From contig JAQUYA010000008.1 of NCBI GenBank assembly GCA_028692055.1, positions 1-53,724 on the forward strand: a stretch of DNA of 53,724 nucleotides, written 5' to 3'. The position numbers were made by a program, and so were the translations under genes. Origin of the DNA: Lachnospiraceae bacterium (GTDB taxonomy: Bacteria > Bacillota > Clostridia > Lachnospirales > Lachnospiraceae). The first letter of the stretch is position 1; the number at the start of each line of letters is the position of its first letter. The notes beneath the pieces are model-generated. The model was not told where the DNA came from. It did no database searches and saw only the letters and a list, made by a program, of their open reading frames with translations. Positions 8,894-18,027 of this stretch are shown here, one piece after another.

Positions 8894-9124
8894 GCAAATC
8901 TTCGATTTGCATTGGAAAAAGCTTCGCTTTTTCTGAACCTTTCGTTCTTACGTCCGGTTGGACACAATCCAACTTCTCCGATACTTCGAACTTCTCGGTA
9001 TCAAAAAGTAATATCTCGTAGAATCCTACGGTATATTATATTTTGTACACCCGTGTTATTTTTTGACGGAAAATAACACTCAGCCGCACATCACAATAAA
9101 ACAAGTAATTCCATCACTTGTTTT
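8894..9124 (-). other. Array of seven hairpins between rpmJ and rpsM
   Basis: The 359-nt gap (8782-9140) contains seven consecutive, non-overlapping perfect or near-perfect stem-loops: 9098-9124 (9-bp stem), 9053-9079 (10 bp), 9017-9030 (5 bp), 8980-9002 (5 bp), 8957-8973 (6 bp), 8915-8933 (8 bp) and 8894-8910 (7 bp). The last two have C-GAA-G triloops on the transcribed strand. No gene is seen in the gap. The first hairpin is followed by a short T-rich run and could be a weak terminator; the rest lack T tracts. Confidence 0.75.
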
Positions 9125-9140
9125 ATATTAAATGTTCGAA

Positions 9141-9254
9141 TTATCCTTGTCTTTGTTTGTGTTTTGGGTTTTCGCAGATGATTCTGACTTTCCCTTTTCT
9201 TTTAATTACTTTGCATTTTTCGCAAATTGGTTTTACTGATGATCTAACTTTCAC
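9141..9254 (-). CDS. rpmJ: 50S ribosomal protein L36 (zinc form)
   Basis: 37-aa L36 ([20 protein letters not shown]...). The zinc ligands C11, C14, C27 and H32 are present, so this is the zinc-binding form. The start is GTG at 9254, supported by AGGAGGG 6 nt upstream. It is the first gene after an internal promoter at 9288-9316 and lies between infA and rpsM, the usual position. Confidence 0.97.
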   Translation of the reverse strand: MKVRSSVKPICEKCKVIKRKGKVRIICENPKHKQRQG

Positions 9255-9279
9255 GTTAAACCCTCCTTTCAAAAACGAC

Positions 9280-9316
9280 CGTTTTACATTATAGCATATA
9301 GTAAAACGAATTACAA
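9280..9316 (-). promoter_or_regulatory. Internal promoter before rpmJ, with inverted repeat around the -10
   Basis: Minus-strand TTGTAA (plus 9311-9316), 17 bp, TATAAT (plus 9288-9293), with an extended -10 (TGC before TATAAT). An 8-bp perfect inverted repeat CGTTTTAC/GTAAAACG (9280-9287 and 9301-9308) brackets the -10 box and could be an operator or a start-region hairpin. It would allow the alpha cluster (rpmJ onward) to be made independently of the S10-spc transcript. Confidence 0.65.
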
Positions 9317-9440
9317 GGTATTTTCGGTATCTTTTTATAGTTATTTCATTTGTACTTTATTAACTATTACTAATCTACCAAGAAGAATACAAACCATTCT
9401 CCTCCGAAAGAAATATACTTTTATAAAAAATAGATTCTTT

Positions 9441-9659
9441 CTATTTATCTCTCCATATGATTCTTCCTTTGGATAAATCATACGGTGATAACTCAAGTGT
9501 AACTTTGTCACCCGGTAAGATACGGATGAAATTCTGTCTTAACTTGCCACTAATATGTGCAAGTACTTTATGTCCATTTTCAAGTTCAACTTGAAACATT
9601 GTATTTGGTAATTTTTCAATTACAACACCTTCGATTTCAATAACGTCGGATTTTGACAT
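9441..9659 (-). CDS. infA: Translation initiation factor IF-1
   Basis: S1-like OB-fold factor that binds the A site during initiation. 72 aa from the ATG at 9659 ([13 protein letters not shown]), chosen over an upstream in-frame ATG because GGAGGGAGC lies just before it. Family hallmarks [20 protein letters not shown], then [20 protein letters not shown], run to the C-terminus. It sits between the KOW protein gene and rpmJ. Confidence 0.97.
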   Translation of the reverse strand: MSKSDVIEIEGVVIEKLPNTMFQVELENGHKVLAHISGKLRQNFIRILPGDKVTLELSPYDLSKGRIIWRDK

Positions 9660-9672
9660 TTTAGCTCCCTCC

Positions 9673-9775
9673 TGCATGTAAAATCATGCATTTAAACCAA
9701 GGAGTTGAATCCCTTCAACGGAAGTTGAAGTCCTCAACCGAGGTTAACCCTTAAACTGTGGTTGAGGAGTTAACC
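9673..9775 (-). other. Hairpin cluster between the KOW gene and infA
   Basis: The 140-nt spacer holds TGCATG/CATGCA (9673-9690, touching the infA binding site), CTTCAAC-GGAA-GTTGAAG (9713-9730), an outer CCTCAACC/GGTTGAGG (9732-9739 with 9760-9767) and a competing GGTTAAC/GTTAACC (9742-9748 with 9769-9775). The last two interlock and cannot both form as nested stems. No T run follows any of them, so they do not look like terminators. Confidence 0.6.
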
Positions 9776-9799
9776 TTTACCTCTTAAATCTGGCCATCT

Positions 9800-10063
9800 T
9801 TAGAACTTATCATCAGCCATTAATTTAATGGCTCTTTTAATTTCTTCATTTTGAACTGGCTTCTTGTTTATAAGTTTCTCTGCTATTTCTTCATTTATGG
9901 TCTTGCGGATAATCTGAATATGCTTTTTGCTCTTTTTCTTTGGTTTGTCGATTGTTTTCAACACACCCTCTGCTAAATATACATATTCATCATTTTCCTC
10001 TATTATGATATATATTTGATTCTTATCATGTCCTGCCTTCGAAGCAGCAAACATTCCTATCAT
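9800..10063 (-). CDS. KOW-domain RNA-binding protein (L14e-like)
   Basis: 87-aa basic protein of the small L14e/KOW type often found between map and infA in Clostridia. The N-terminal part (MIGMFAASKAGHDKNQIYII) has the KOW pattern of a regulator-of-affinity loop, followed by a lysine-rich stretch (KPKKKSKKH). The role is unproved; RNA or ribosome binding is inferred from the domain and location. AGGAAGG precedes the ATG at 10063, and the gene starts 18 nt after map. Confidence 0.85.
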   Translation of the reverse strand: MIGMFAASKAGHDKNQIYIIIEENDEYVYLAEGVLKTIDKPKKKSKKHIQIIRKTINEEIAEKLINKKPVQNEEIKRAIKLMADDKF

Positions 10064-10081
10064 AGCGATTGCCTTCCTTAT

Positions 10082-10834
10082 CTATGCGATAGTAAGTATC
10101 TCAGGTTCACCTTCTGTAATAAGAATAGTGTTCTCATAATGGGCCGATAAAGAACCATCCTCTGTGACGACTGTCCAATCATCATCCAGCCATTCCACGT
10201 CGCATCTCCCCATATTAATCATCGGTTCAATTGCAAGTGTCATACCAGGTTGTAGGATAATTCCCTTTTTCTTCTGTGCGAAATTTGGTATCTGTGGGTC
10301 TTCATGAAGATTTGTACCAATTCCATGTCCCACCAAATCTCGAACAATCCCATAGCCAAATGGTGTTACATAAGCATCAATTGCTGCTGAAATATCATAT
10401 AAATGGTTTCCAGATTTTGCCATCTTAATGCCTTCAAAAAAGCTTTGTTTTGTAACATCAATTAATTTTTGCGCTTCCGGACTAATTTTTCCAACTGCAT
10501 GTGTTCTTGCCGCATCAGAATGATAGCCTTTATAGATAAGTCCTGCATCAAGGCTGACAATATCACCCTCCTGCAAGATATGACGATGATTTGGAATTCC
10601 ATGAACAACTTCATCATTAACAGACACGCAAATTGATGCCGGATATCCATTATAATGTAAGAAATTAGGAATGCATCCAAAGCTTCGAATCAATTTATCT
10701 CCAAGAATATCAATATCCTTTGTCGATATTCCCGGTTTAATAGCTTTGCCTAATTCATCATGTACCTGTGAAAGTAATCTACACGATTCTCTCATAAGTC
10801 CTATTTCTTTGACAGATTTAATTGATACAGCCAT
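10082..10834 (-). CDS. map: Methionine aminopeptidase, type I
   Basis: Removes the N-terminal methionine from new proteins. 250 aa. Metal ligands are seen in order: SLDAGLIYKGYHSDAARTH (both Asp), GHGIGTNLHEDP (His), AIEPMINMG (Glu) and the C-terminal HYENTILITEGEPEIL (Glu). It lacks the N-terminal zinc-finger/SEC-C linker, so it is a plain type Ia enzyme. It starts 5 nt after adk with GAGGAA as binding site; the adk-map-infA order is standard. Confidence 0.97.
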   Translation of the reverse strand: MAVSIKSVKEIGLMRESCRLLSQVHDELGKAIKPGISTKDIDILGDKLIRSFGCIPNFLHYNGYPASICVSVNDEVVHGIPNHRHILQEGDIVSLDAGLIYKGYHSDAARTHAVGKISPEAQKLIDVTKQSFFEGIKMAKSGNHLYDISAAIDAYVTPFGYGIVRDLVGHGIGTNLHEDPQIPNFAQKKKGIILQPGMTLAIEPMINMGRCDVEWLDDDWTVVTEDGSLSAHYENTILITEGEPEILTIA

Positions 10835-10839
10835 TTCCT

Positions 10840-11484
10840 CTATTCTCCTAAGATGTTTACAATATTCGTGAAAACATCTTTCATATCTACGGTTCCATCA
10901 ACAGTTCTAAGAATTCCTTTTTTTGTATAGAATTCAATTAACGGTTGTGTCTGGTCGTGGTATACTTTAAGACGATTTTTAACTGTTTCCGGCTGGTCAT
11001 CATCTCTCAATACTAATTCTTTTCCACATCTATCACATATTCCCTCTTTTTTAGGTGGAACATGTGCAATATGATACGTAGCACCACATGCTAAACAAGC
11101 ACGTCTGCCTGACATTCTACGAATGATATTTTCATCTGGTACATCAACATCGATTGCATAATCGATTTGATCATTTATTTCTGATAAAGCTTTTTCCAAT
11201 ACTTCTGCCTGAGGAATTGTTCTTGGGAATCCGTCTAAAACGTATCCTTTTGCACAATCATCATTTGCTACTCTGTCAAGCAAAAGCTTAACTGTCAATT
11301 CATCCGGAACCAAAAGTCCCTGATCCATATATTTCTTTGCTTCTGTACCAAGTTCTGTTCCATTTTTAATATTAGCTCTGAAAATATCACCTGTTGAAAT
11401 ATGTGGAACACCATATTTATCAGCAATCATTTTCGCCTGTGTTCCTTTGCCAGCGCCTGGGGCCCCTAACATAATTATTTTCAT
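10840..11484 (-). CDS. adk: Adenylate kinase
   Basis: ATP + AMP to 2 ADP. 214 aa, long-lid form. P-loop GAPGAGKGTQAK at residues 7-18, the AMP-binding DGFPRTIPQAE, and a lid with four cysteines (CLACGATYH...ICDRCGKEL, about 126-152), as in zinc-binding Gram-positive kinases. It follows secY after a 170-nt structured spacer and has GGGAG before the ATG. Confidence 0.98.
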   Translation of the reverse strand: MKIIMLGAPGAGKGTQAKMIADKYGVPHISTGDIFRANIKNGTELGTEAKKYMDQGLLVPDELTVKLLLDRVANDDCAKGYVLDGFPRTIPQAEVLEKALSEINDQIDYAIDVDVPDENIIRRMSGRRACLACGATYHIAHVPPKKEGICDRCGKELVLRDDDQPETVKNRLKVYHDQTQPLIEFYTKKGILRTVDGTVDMKDVFTNIVNILGE

Positions 11485-11526
11485 ATTTGCTCCCGTCTAC
11501 GACCTTTGGCCGCTCAAAAATCAAGG

Positions 11527-11630
11527 GGTTGAATCTATCAACCTTCTAACTTTGCCTTCGTAAAATTTCTTCTAAAACGCAATAATACGTCTTGAGATAA
11601 CGTTTTAGGAGCAATTAATCGCCCCTAAAA
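11527..11630 (-). promoter_or_regulatory. Switch-like competing hairpins between secY and adk
   Basis: In the 170-nt spacer one segment around 11601-11609 can pair either with 11572-11579 (CTAAAACG/CGTTTTAG, 8 bp) or with about 11624-11630 (TTTTAGG/CCTAAAA, 7 bp), two mutually exclusive structures. A further hairpin GGTTGA/TCAACC lies at 11527-11543. No T run follows. This is foldability only; no regulator is known. Confidence 0.4.
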
Positions 11631-11654
11631 ACCAATCCCAAAACTTAATTTATA

Positions 11655-12968
11655 CTAATCATTTAAAAAGCCTTTGTAATTACGAACTAACATTTTTGAT
11701 TCTATTTGTTTGATTGTTTCAAGAACAACACTTACGATAATGATTAAGCTTGTTCCACCAAATGAAACCGATGCATTAAATACTCCGTTAAAGAAGTAAG
11801 GAATGATTGCTACAATTGTAAGACCAATTGCACCAATGAAAATAATGTAGTTCAGAATTCGTGTTAAGTAATCACTCGTTGGTTTACCAGGACGAATTCC
11901 CGGAATAAAACCACCTTGTTTTTTCATATTATTTGCTACTTCCAATGGATTAAAAGTAATCGAAGTATAGAAGTAAGCAAAAAATACAACTAATAAAACA
12001 TAAACCAATAATCCAATTGAATAAACTGGAGAAGTTGGTTTACACCAGTTACCTGAGTTTAATCCTTTTAAAATTTCAGCCCATACACCAGTGCCAGTAT
12101 AACCAATTAAAGAACAGATAATAATTGGAAACTGCATGATGGATGAAGCAAAGATAATAGGAATAACACCAGCAGTGTTAATCTTTAATGGAATATTTGT
12201 CGATTGTCCACCAACTAATTTTCTGCCCTGTACCTTTTGTGCATATTGTACCGGAATCTTACGCGTACCATCATTTAAGATAATTACGATAACTACCATT
12301 GCAAGAATAATTGCAAGGATAATTACTGCGGCTACTACACCAACAGCGATTGATTTTCCTTTGATAAATTGCTCATACAGACCAAGAATATCATCTGGAA
12401 GACGCGAGATAATATTAATAACAAGAACAATGGAGATACCATTTCCAATGCCTTTCTCTGTAATTCTCTCCCCAATCCACATTAAAAATGTACTACCTGC
12501 AGTTAATGCTGCGATAGTAGTAATAACATTGATAGCATCATATGTTTGCAATAAGCCTTGTCTGCCGAATCCGATTGCCATAGCACCTGCTTCTAAAAGT
12601 GCAAGACCAACTGTCACATAACGAGTTAGTGCAACCATTTTCTTTCTTCCATCTTCACCATCTTTTTGCATTTCTTCTAATTTAGGAATTGCAATCGTTA
12701 GCAATTGAATAATAATAGAAGATGTAATATATGGTGTAATGTTTAATGCAAGAACAGACATATTCAAGAATGAACCACCTGTAAATGCATTGAAGAAACT
12801 AAATGAATCTCCCGTCTGAGCTGCAAACCAATTGGAAAAATATTCTCTATTAACTCCAGGTACAGGAAGTTGTGATCCTAAACGAATCACAACTAACATT
12901 GCTAATGTAAATAGAATACCATTTCTAATCTCTTTGATTTTAAATGCGCTTTTCAATGTTTTTAACAT
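11655..12968 (-). CDS. secY: Preprotein translocase subunit SecY
   Basis: Central channel of the Sec translocon in the membrane. 437 aa with about ten hydrophobic helices; conserved GSQLPVPGVN near the start, the plug-region FNAFTGGSFLNMSVLALN, and the cytosolic loop RKIPVQYAQKVQGRK. The ATG overlaps the rplO stop by 1 nt (TAATG), so translation is coupled. It is the usual spc position before adk-map; its partner secE is at 53028. Confidence 0.98.
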   Translation of the reverse strand: MLKTLKSAFKIKEIRNGILFTLAMLVVIRLGSQLPVPGVNREYFSNWFAAQTGDSFSFFNAFTGGSFLNMSVLALNITPYITSSIIIQLLTIAIPKLEEMQKDGEDGRKKMVALTRYVTVGLALLEAGAMAIGFGRQGLLQTYDAINVITTIAALTAGSTFLMWIGERITEKGIGNGISIVLVINIISRLPDDILGLYEQFIKGKSIAVGVVAAVIILAIILAMVVIVIILNDGTRKIPVQYAQKVQGRKLVGGQSTNIPLKINTAGVIPIIFASSIMQFPIIICSLIGYTGTGVWAEILKGLNSGNWCKPTSPVYSIGLLVYVLLVVFFAYFYTSITFNPLEVANNMKKQGGFIPGIRPGKPTSDYLTRILNYIIFIGAIGLTIVAIIPYFFNGVFNASVSFGGTSLIIIVSVVLETIKQIESKMLVRNYKGFLND

Positions 12969-13408
12969 TAAATCACCTCTGCTGTTCCACCAAGAGCTTC
13001 GATTTTTTCTTTAGCAGATGCACTAAATGCATTTACCTGAACCGTAAGCTTTTTGGTTAGTTCTCCGTTTCCGAGAATCTTAACACCATCTTTCGGATTT
13101 TTTACAATCCCTTTCTCGATTAATGTTTCAACACTTACTGTACTGCCATTGTCGAATACTTCAAGAGCGCATAAGTTAATACCAACGATAACTTTTGAGT
13201 TTCTGTTAGTAAAACCTCTCTTAGGAATACGTCTATATAATGGCATCTGACCACCTTCAAAGCCAACTCTAGGTGCTCCTGAACGAGCTTTTTGACCTTT
13301 GTGACCTTTACCAGCTGTTTTACCATTTCCTGAGCCGTGTCCACGACCTTTTCTAAAATTATCACTATGTTTGGAACCTTCTGCAGGTCTTAAGTTTGAT
13401 AATTCCAT
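12968..13408 (-). CDS. rplO: 50S ribosomal protein L15
   Basis: Late-assembly large-subunit protein, 146 aa. The glycine- and basic-rich N-terminus ([20 protein letters not shown]) and [18 protein letters not shown] are typical. It lies between rpmD and secY in the spc cluster. Confidence 0.98.
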   Translation of the reverse strand: MELSNLRPAEGSKHSDNFRKGRGHGSGNGKTAGKGHKGQKARSGAPRVGFEGGQMPLYRRIPKRGFTNRNSKVIVGINLCALEVFDNGSTVSVETLIEKGIVKNPKDGVKILGNGELTKKLTVQVNAFSASAKEKIEALGGTAEVI

Positions 13409-13432
13409 ACTGACACCTCCTTATCTGTAATA

Positions 13433-13645
13433 TTAAGCTTGCGTATCTTCTGATACGTTTTCTACTTTTACTAAATGTCTAACTTGCTGAATCATCCCTC
13501 TTGTAGCTTCATTGTCTGGTAAAGTAACAGTTTTATTTACTTTTTTAAGACCTAAAGCTGCAACAGTTAATTTGTGCTTTGGAACTGCACCAATTGTTGA
13601 TTTCACTAGAGTAATATTTACCATTTTATCTTTTTTTGCTGCCAT
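13433..13645 (-). CDS. rpmD: 50S ribosomal protein L30
   Basis: 70-aa L30, slightly longer than the usual 58-62 because of a short lysine-rich lead-in (MAAKKDK) and a small acidic C-terminal extension (VENVSEDTQA). The core VNITLVKSTIGAVPKHKLTV matches the family. It is placed between rpsE and rplO as usual. Confidence 0.96.
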   Translation of the reverse strand: MAAKKDKMVNITLVKSTIGAVPKHKLTVAALGLKKVNKTVTLPDNEATRGMIQQVRHLVKVENVSEDTQA

Positions 13646-13658
13646 TTCAATCTCCTCC

Positions 13659-14168
13659 TTAGCCTAAAATCTCGTCGATAGATTTACCGCGTTTCTTAGC
13701 TACTTCTTCTGGAGTTTTTATTTCGCTTAAACCTGCGATTGTAGCAAGTACAACATTTTGTTTGTTGTTAGAACCTAAAGATTTAGTACGAATATTTTTG
13801 ATTCCGGCAAGTTCACAAACGCTACGAGCTGGGCCACCAGCGATAACACCAGTACCATCTGGAGCTTTCTTTAATAATACAGCTGCGCTACCAAATTTAC
13901 CGATTTGATCGTGAGTAACAGAGCTGTTATCATCTAATGCAACAGAAACAAGTTTCTTTGCTGCATCTTCTTTACCTTTACGAATAGCTTCTGGAATTTC
14001 AGTTGCTTTGCCTAAGCCAGCACCTACATGTCCGTTGCCATCTCCTACTACAACTAAAGCAGTGAATCGGAAGTTACGACCACCCTTTACAACCTTAGTT
14101 ACACGTTTAATGGAAACTACTCTTTCGTTTAACTCTAAATTAGTAGTATCAATGATTGTATGTTTCAT
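13659..14168 (-). CDS. rpsE: 30S ribosomal protein S5
   Basis: Small-subunit protein involved in decoding accuracy and mRNA unwinding at the entry tunnel. 169 aa: N-terminal double-stranded RNA-binding domain ([35 protein letters not shown]) and the C-terminal domain ([19 protein letters not shown]). It is the normal spc gene between rplR and rpmD. Confidence 0.98.
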   Translation of the reverse strand: MKHTIIDTTNLELNERVVSIKRVTKVVKGGRNFRFTALVVVGDGNGHVGAGLGKATEIPEAIRKGKEDAAKKLVSVALDDNSSVTHDQIGKFGSAAVLLKKAPDGTGVIAGGPARSVCELAGIKNIRTKSLGSNNKQNVVLATIAGLSEIKTPEEVAKKRGKSIDEILG

Positions 14169-14188
14169 GTGATTTTCTCCTCCCTTTC

Positions 14189-14557
14189 CTAGAATTCTAA
14201 GCCAGCAGTTCTTGCTGCCTCAGCTAATGCTGCGATTTTTCCCTGGTATATAAAGCCGCCTCTATCAAAGACTACAGTATTAATACCTTTTTCAATTGCT
14301 CTCTTCGCAATTAATGTTCCTAAATATGCTGCTGCATCAACGTTGTTAGTTTTTTCCAGTTCAGCTTTTACGTCTTTTTCAAGTGTAGAAGCTGCAACTA
14401 AAGTCTTTCCAACTGTATCGTCAATAATTTGAGCATACATATGATTATTACTTCTGAACACAGCCAAACGTGGTCTTTCCGTTGTACCATTGAAACGGTT
14501 ACGGATCTTCATGTGTTTCTTTACACGAACTTCTTGTCTTGATTCTTTTTTAACCAT
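14189..14557 (-). CDS. rplR: 50S ribosomal protein L18
   Basis: 5S rRNA-binding protein of the central protuberance, 122 aa. Basic N-terminus ([20 protein letters not shown]), then the family core [18 protein letters not shown] and the C-terminal [20 protein letters not shown]. It is an spc gene between rplF and rpsE. Confidence 0.98.
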   Translation of the reverse strand: MVKKESRQEVRVKKHMKIRNRFNGTTERPRLAVFRSNNHMYAQIIDDTVGKTLVAASTLEKDVKAELEKTNNVDAAAYLGTLIAKRAIEKGINTVVFDRGGFIYQGKIAALAEAARTAGLEF

Positions 14558-14575
14558 TTTCTATACTCTCCTTAT

Positions 14576-15118
14576 CTATTTCTTACCAGTCTTACCAACT
14601 TTACGTCTAATAACTTCATCAGCATATTTAATACCTTTTCCTTTGTATGGTTCAGGTCTTCTCTTATCTCTGATTTCAGCTGCGTATTGGCCAACTTTTT
14701 CTTTATCGATACCTTTTACAATAATAACGTTCTGTCCTTCAAGAACTGCTTCGATACCGTCTGGATCTGTCATTTCAACCGGATGTGAATATCCTAATGA
14801 TAATGATAATACTTTACCAGCTTTCGCTGCTCTGTAACCTACACCGTTTACTTCAAGTTTCTTTTCATAACCATCAGTTACACCAACTACCATGTTATGA
14901 ATTAAAGTTCTTGTTAAACCATGTAATGATTTCATTTTCTTTAAATCGTTTGGTCTGCTGACTACTATCTCAGCACCCTCTACTTTAATTTCCATTTCTT
15001 CAGGTAATACTCTTTCAAGTGTTCCCTTAGGACCTTTTACAGTCACTTTATTATTTTCTGCAAGTTCAACAGTTACTCCTGCTGGAATCGCGATTGGCAT
15101 TCTTCCTATACGTGACAT
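14576..15118 (-). CDS. rplF: 50S ribosomal protein L6
   Basis: Large-subunit protein near the sarcin-ricin loop, 180 aa, made of two similar alpha/beta domains. [15 protein letters not shown] at the start and [18 protein letters not shown] at the C-terminus are diagnostic. It is an spc gene between rpsH and rplR. Confidence 0.98.
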   Translation of the reverse strand: MSRIGRMPIAIPAGVTVELAENNKVTVKGPKGTLERVLPEEMEIKVEGAEIVVSRPNDLKKMKSLHGLTRTLIHNMVVGVTDGYEKKLEVNGVGYRAAKAGKVLSLSLGYSHPVEMTDPDGIEAVLEGQNVIIVKGIDKEKVGQYAAEIRDKRRPEPYKGKGIKYADEVIRRKVGKTGKK

Positions 15119-15175
15119 GCCCGTACCTCCTTAACATAATTGAATGTCGATGGCTTGCGGTTACGCAAGACAATA

Positions 15176-15577
15176 CTACCAAACGAATGCTAATACTTCG
15201 CCACCAACATTAAGTTTTCTAGCTTCTCTATCAGTAATAACACCCTGATTGGTAGAAATAATTGCTACACCAAGACCGCCAAGAACTTTTGGAAGTTCTT
15301 CTCTGTTGGCATAAACACGAAGACCTGGTTTTGAAATTCTTTTAAGACCTGTAATGATTTTATCATTTTTGTCCTCACCATATTTTAATGCAATACGGAT
15401 TGTTTTAAATTCACCGTCTTCAATAATATCATATTTTTTAATATAACCTTCTTCTAAAAGAATGCCTGCAATGGCAAGTTTCATTTTAGATGATGGTACA
15501 TCTACTGTATCATGTTTAGCAGTATTTGCATTACGAATTCTTGTAAGCATATCTGCGATTGGATCACTCATTGTCAT
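15176..15577 (-). CDS. rpsH: 30S ribosomal protein S8
   Basis: Central-domain 16S rRNA-binding protein, 133 aa; in enteric bacteria S8 is also the spc-operon repressor. [16 protein letters not shown] near the start and [19 protein letters not shown], then GGEVLAFVW at the end. The first ATG (15577) is chosen because GGAGG lies 8 nt upstream; a second ATG follows two codons later. Confidence 0.98.
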   Translation of the reverse strand: MTMSDPIADMLTRIRNANTAKHDTVDVPSSKMKLAIAGILLEEGYIKKYDIIEDGEFKTIRIALKYGEDKNDKIITGLKRISKPGLRVYANREELPKVLGGLGVAIISTNQGVITDREARKLNVGGEVLAFVW

Positions 15578-15601
15578 TTAAGTTGCCTCCTTCCAATAAT
15601 C

Positions 15602-15787
15602 TTACCAGCTCGCTTTTTTAACGCCTGGGATTTGTCCTTTGTATGCTAACTCACGGAAGCAAATTCTGCAGATTCCGTATTTTCTTAAGTAAGCATGTGG
15701 ACGACCACAAATTCTACAACGAGTATATTCTCTAGTAGAGAATTTTGCTGGACGTTGTTGTTTTACTTTCATTGATGTCTTTGCCAT
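15602..15787 (-). CDS. rpsN: 30S ribosomal protein S14, zinc form
   Basis: 61-aa short type Z S14 with the zinc ligands CRICGRP and CRICFRELA (about residues 24-43). The longer zinc-free type, often carried as a second copy for zinc shortage, is not in this window. It is in the standard place between rplE and rpsH. Confidence 0.98.
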   Translation of the reverse strand: MAKTSMKVKQQRPAKFSTREYTRCRICGRPHAYLRKYGICRICFRELAYKGQIPGVKKASW

Positions 15788-15801
15788 GAATTTACCTCCT
15801 T

Positions 15802-16341
15802 CTATTTTGCAAATGGCATGTTAAATAATCTTAACAATTCACGTGCCTCTTCGTCTGTTTTAGCAGTTGTAACAAATATGATATCCATACCTCTTACTTT
15901 ATCTACTTTGTCATATTCAATTTCAGGGAAAATGATTTGTTCTTTAATACCAAGTGCATAGTTTCCTCTACCGTCAAATGCATTTGCATTTACACCTCTA
16001 AAGTCACGTACACGAGGTAATGCTAAGTTTACTAAACGATCAAGGAATTCATACATTTTGTCTCCACGGAGTGTTGTTTTACATCCGATTGGCATGCCTT
16101 CTCTGAGTTTGAAGTTAGCAATTGAGTTCTTAGCTTTTGTAAGAACAGCTTTTTGACCTGTGATTGTTTCCATATCCTTAACGGCAATCTCTAAAACTTT
16201 GGCATTATCTTTTGCTTCTCCAACACCCATGTTGATTACGATTTTGTCAAGTTTAGGTACTTCCATGATATTTTTATAGCCAAACTTTTTGATCATAGCT
16301 TCTACGATCTCGTCTTTATACATATCTTTAAGTCTACTCAC
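15802..16341 (-). CDS. rplE: 50S ribosomal protein L5
   Basis: 5S rRNA-binding protein contacting P-site tRNA, 179 aa. [16 protein letters not shown] near residue 31, [20 protein letters not shown], and [20 protein letters not shown] are family blocks. Spc gene between rplX and rpsN. Confidence 0.98.
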   Translation of the reverse strand: MSRLKDMYKDEIVEAMIKKFGYKNIMEVPKLDKIVINMGVGEAKDNAKVLEIAVKDMETITGQKAVLTKAKNSIANFKLREGMPIGCKTTLRGDKMYEFLDRLVNLALPRVRDFRGVNANAFDGRGNYALGIKEQIIFPEIEYDKVDKVRGMDIIFVTTAKTDEEARELLRLFNMPFAK

Positions 16342-16365
16342 GCTTTTAGACCTCCTCTCTTAGAA

Positions 16366-16677
16366 TTAATCAATAATATCTCCTGTTGCTTTTGCAAAAC
16401 GAACTTTTTTGTCTTTGTCCATTTTAAATCCAACTCTGGTTGCTTTGCCTTTCAAGCTGTACATTACATTTGAAAGATCAATAGGAGCTTCTTTTTGAAC
16501 AATTCCGCCATTTTGATTAGCTGCTGATGGTTTTGTATGTTTTGTAATCATATTTACACCTTCAACTAATACTTTGGAATTCTTAGCATCTACGGAAATA
16601 ACTTTTCCTTCTTTGTCTTTATCTTTTCCAGCAATAACCTTAACAGTATCACCTTTTTTAATCTTCATAGTTGACAT
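16366..16677 (-). CDS. rplX: 50S ribosomal protein L24
   Basis: Assembly-initiating KOW protein, 103 aa. KKGDTVKVIAGKDKDKEGKV (about 7-26) is the KOW motif. GGAGGG lies 7 nt before the ATG at 16677, deciding between two nearby ATGs. Spc gene between rplN and rplE. Confidence 0.97.
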   Translation of the reverse strand: MSTMKIKKGDTVKVIAGKDKDKEGKVISVDAKNSKVLVEGVNMITKHTKPSAANQNGGIVQKEAPIDLSNVMYSLKGKATRVGFKMDKDKKVRFAKATGDIID

Positions 16678-16689
16678 ATTGGCACCCTC

Positions 16690-17058
16690 CTATAATACTT
16701 CTGGAGCCAAGGAAACAATTTTCATAAATTGTTTTTCACGAAGCTCTCTTGCAACTGGTCCAAAAATACGAGTTCCTTTTGGAGTTTTATCATCTTTAAT
16801 GATAACTGCTGCATTTTCATCAAATTTAATATAAGAACCGTCTTTACGACGAGCGCCTTTTACAGTACGTACAACTACGGCTTTTACTACATCGCCTTTT
16901 TTTACAACGCCACCTGGTGTTGCATCTTTAACGGTAGCAACAATAACATCACCAATATTTGCATATCTTCTTGTAGATCCGCCTAAAACTCTGATGCAAA
17001 GTAATTCTTTTGCGCCAGTGTTATCTGCAACTGCAAGTCTGCTTTCTTGTTGTATCAT
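16690..17058 (-). CDS. rplN: 50S ribosomal protein L14
   Basis: Inter-subunit bridge protein, 122 aa, with [20 protein letters not shown] at its start. The frame is open further upstream, but the ATG at 17058 gives the conserved family start and has AAGGAG before it. [13 protein letters not shown] and the C-terminal [11 protein letters not shown] are typical. First gene of the spc block. Confidence 0.98.
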   Translation of the reverse strand: MIQQESRLAVADNTGAKELLCIRVLGGSTRRYANIGDVIVATVKDATPGGVVKKGDVVKAVVVRTVKGARRKDGSYIKFDENAAVIIKDDKTPKGTRIFGPVARELREKQFMKIVSLAPEVL

Positions 17059-17107
17059 GCTTAATCTCCTTCCAATAATAGCTAAACTCACTAAACGAGT
17101 ATTTGAA

Positions 17108-17365
17108 CTATTTAACTTTTTCTACAACTTCTACAAGTCTCCATCTTTTATCTTTTGATAAAGCTCTTGTTTCCATAACTTTAACTGTATCGCCAATGTT
17201 GCATTCGTTGTTCTCGTCATGAGCTTTTAATTTGTAAGTTCTTTTTACAATTTTATTGTAAAGAGGATGTTTTACATGATCTTCAACTGCAACAACAATT
17301 GTTTTTTGCATTTTATTACTGACTACCTTACCAGTACGTGTTTTTCTTAAATTTCTTTCTTCCAC
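17108..17365 (-). CDS. rpsQ: 30S ribosomal protein S17
   Basis: OB-fold 16S rRNA-binding protein, 85 aa. [19 protein letters not shown] and [19 protein letters not shown] mark the family. The start is GTG at 17365 with AAAGGAG 8 nt upstream. Last gene of the S10 block, between rpmC and rplN. Confidence 0.98.
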   Translation of the reverse strand: MEERNLRKTRTGKVVSNKMQKTIVVAVEDHVKHPLYNKIVKRTYKLKAHDENNECNIGDTVKVMETRALSKDKRWRLVEVVEKVK

Positions 17366-17390
17366 GATTTATGCTCCTTTCTTCTGAGAA

Positions 17391-17600
17391 TTATTCTGCA
17401 ACTTTTGCTTTCTCAGTGATCACTGTTTGAATTCTAGCGATATTTCTTCTAACTTCTTTAATTCTGCTTGTGTTATCCAACTGATTTGTTGCATTTTGGA
17501 ATCTCAAATTGAAAAGTTCTTTTTTAGCATCTACTAATTCTTCTGCTAAATCTGCAGCTGATTTTGCTTTTAAATCTTCTACATATTTATTAGTTTTCAT
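17391..17600 (-). CDS. rpmC: 50S ribosomal protein L29
   Basis: 69-aa helical protein near the exit tunnel ([20 protein letters not shown]). The ATG at 17600 lies inside the end of rplP and overlaps it by 11 nt, so translation is coupled; the longer frame upstream is only read-through of the rplP region. Core [20 protein letters not shown] is typical. Confidence 0.97.
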   Translation of the reverse strand: MKTNKYVEDLKAKSAADLAEELVDAKKELFNLRFQNATNQLDNTSRIKEVRRNIARIQTVITEKAKVAE

Positions 17601-18027
17601 TTGACACACCGCCTTCCAAGTCTGCTTTAGAAACAATTTTACATCTACATGGAAGCTTATGTGTTGCAAGACGTAATGCTTCTTTTGCGATTTCTTCTGA
17701 TACTCCGGAGATTTCGAACATTACGCGTCCTGGTTTAACAACTGCTACCCAGTATTCTAAAGTTCCTTTACCGGAACCCATACGTGTTTCTGCTGGTTTC
17801 GTAGTTACAGGTTTATCAGGGAAAATCTTAATCCAAACTTGACCACCACGTTTGATATAACGAGTCATAGCAACACGGGCTGCTTCAATTTGATTAGATT
17901 TAATCCAACAAGGTTCCATAGCGATAATACCGTAATCACCATAAGAGATTGTATTTCCTCTTAATGCTTTACCGGCCATCGATCCACGGAATTGTTTACG
18001 ACGTTTAACTCTTTTTGGCATTAACAT
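17590..18027 (-). CDS. rplP: 50S ribosomal protein L16
   Basis: A-site-side large-subunit protein, 145 aa. [20 protein letters not shown] at the start, [20 protein letters not shown], and [18 protein letters not shown] are diagnostic. The ATG overlaps the rpsC stop by one nucleotide, and its end overlaps rpmC. Confidence 0.98.
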   Translation of the reverse strand: MLMPKRVKRRKQFRGSMAGKALRGNTISYGDYGIIAMEPCWIKSNQIEAARVAMTRYIKRGGQVWIKIFPDKPVTTKPAETRMGSGKGTLEYWVAVVKPGRVMFEISGVSEEIAKEALRLATHKLPCRCKIVSKADLEGGVSNEN

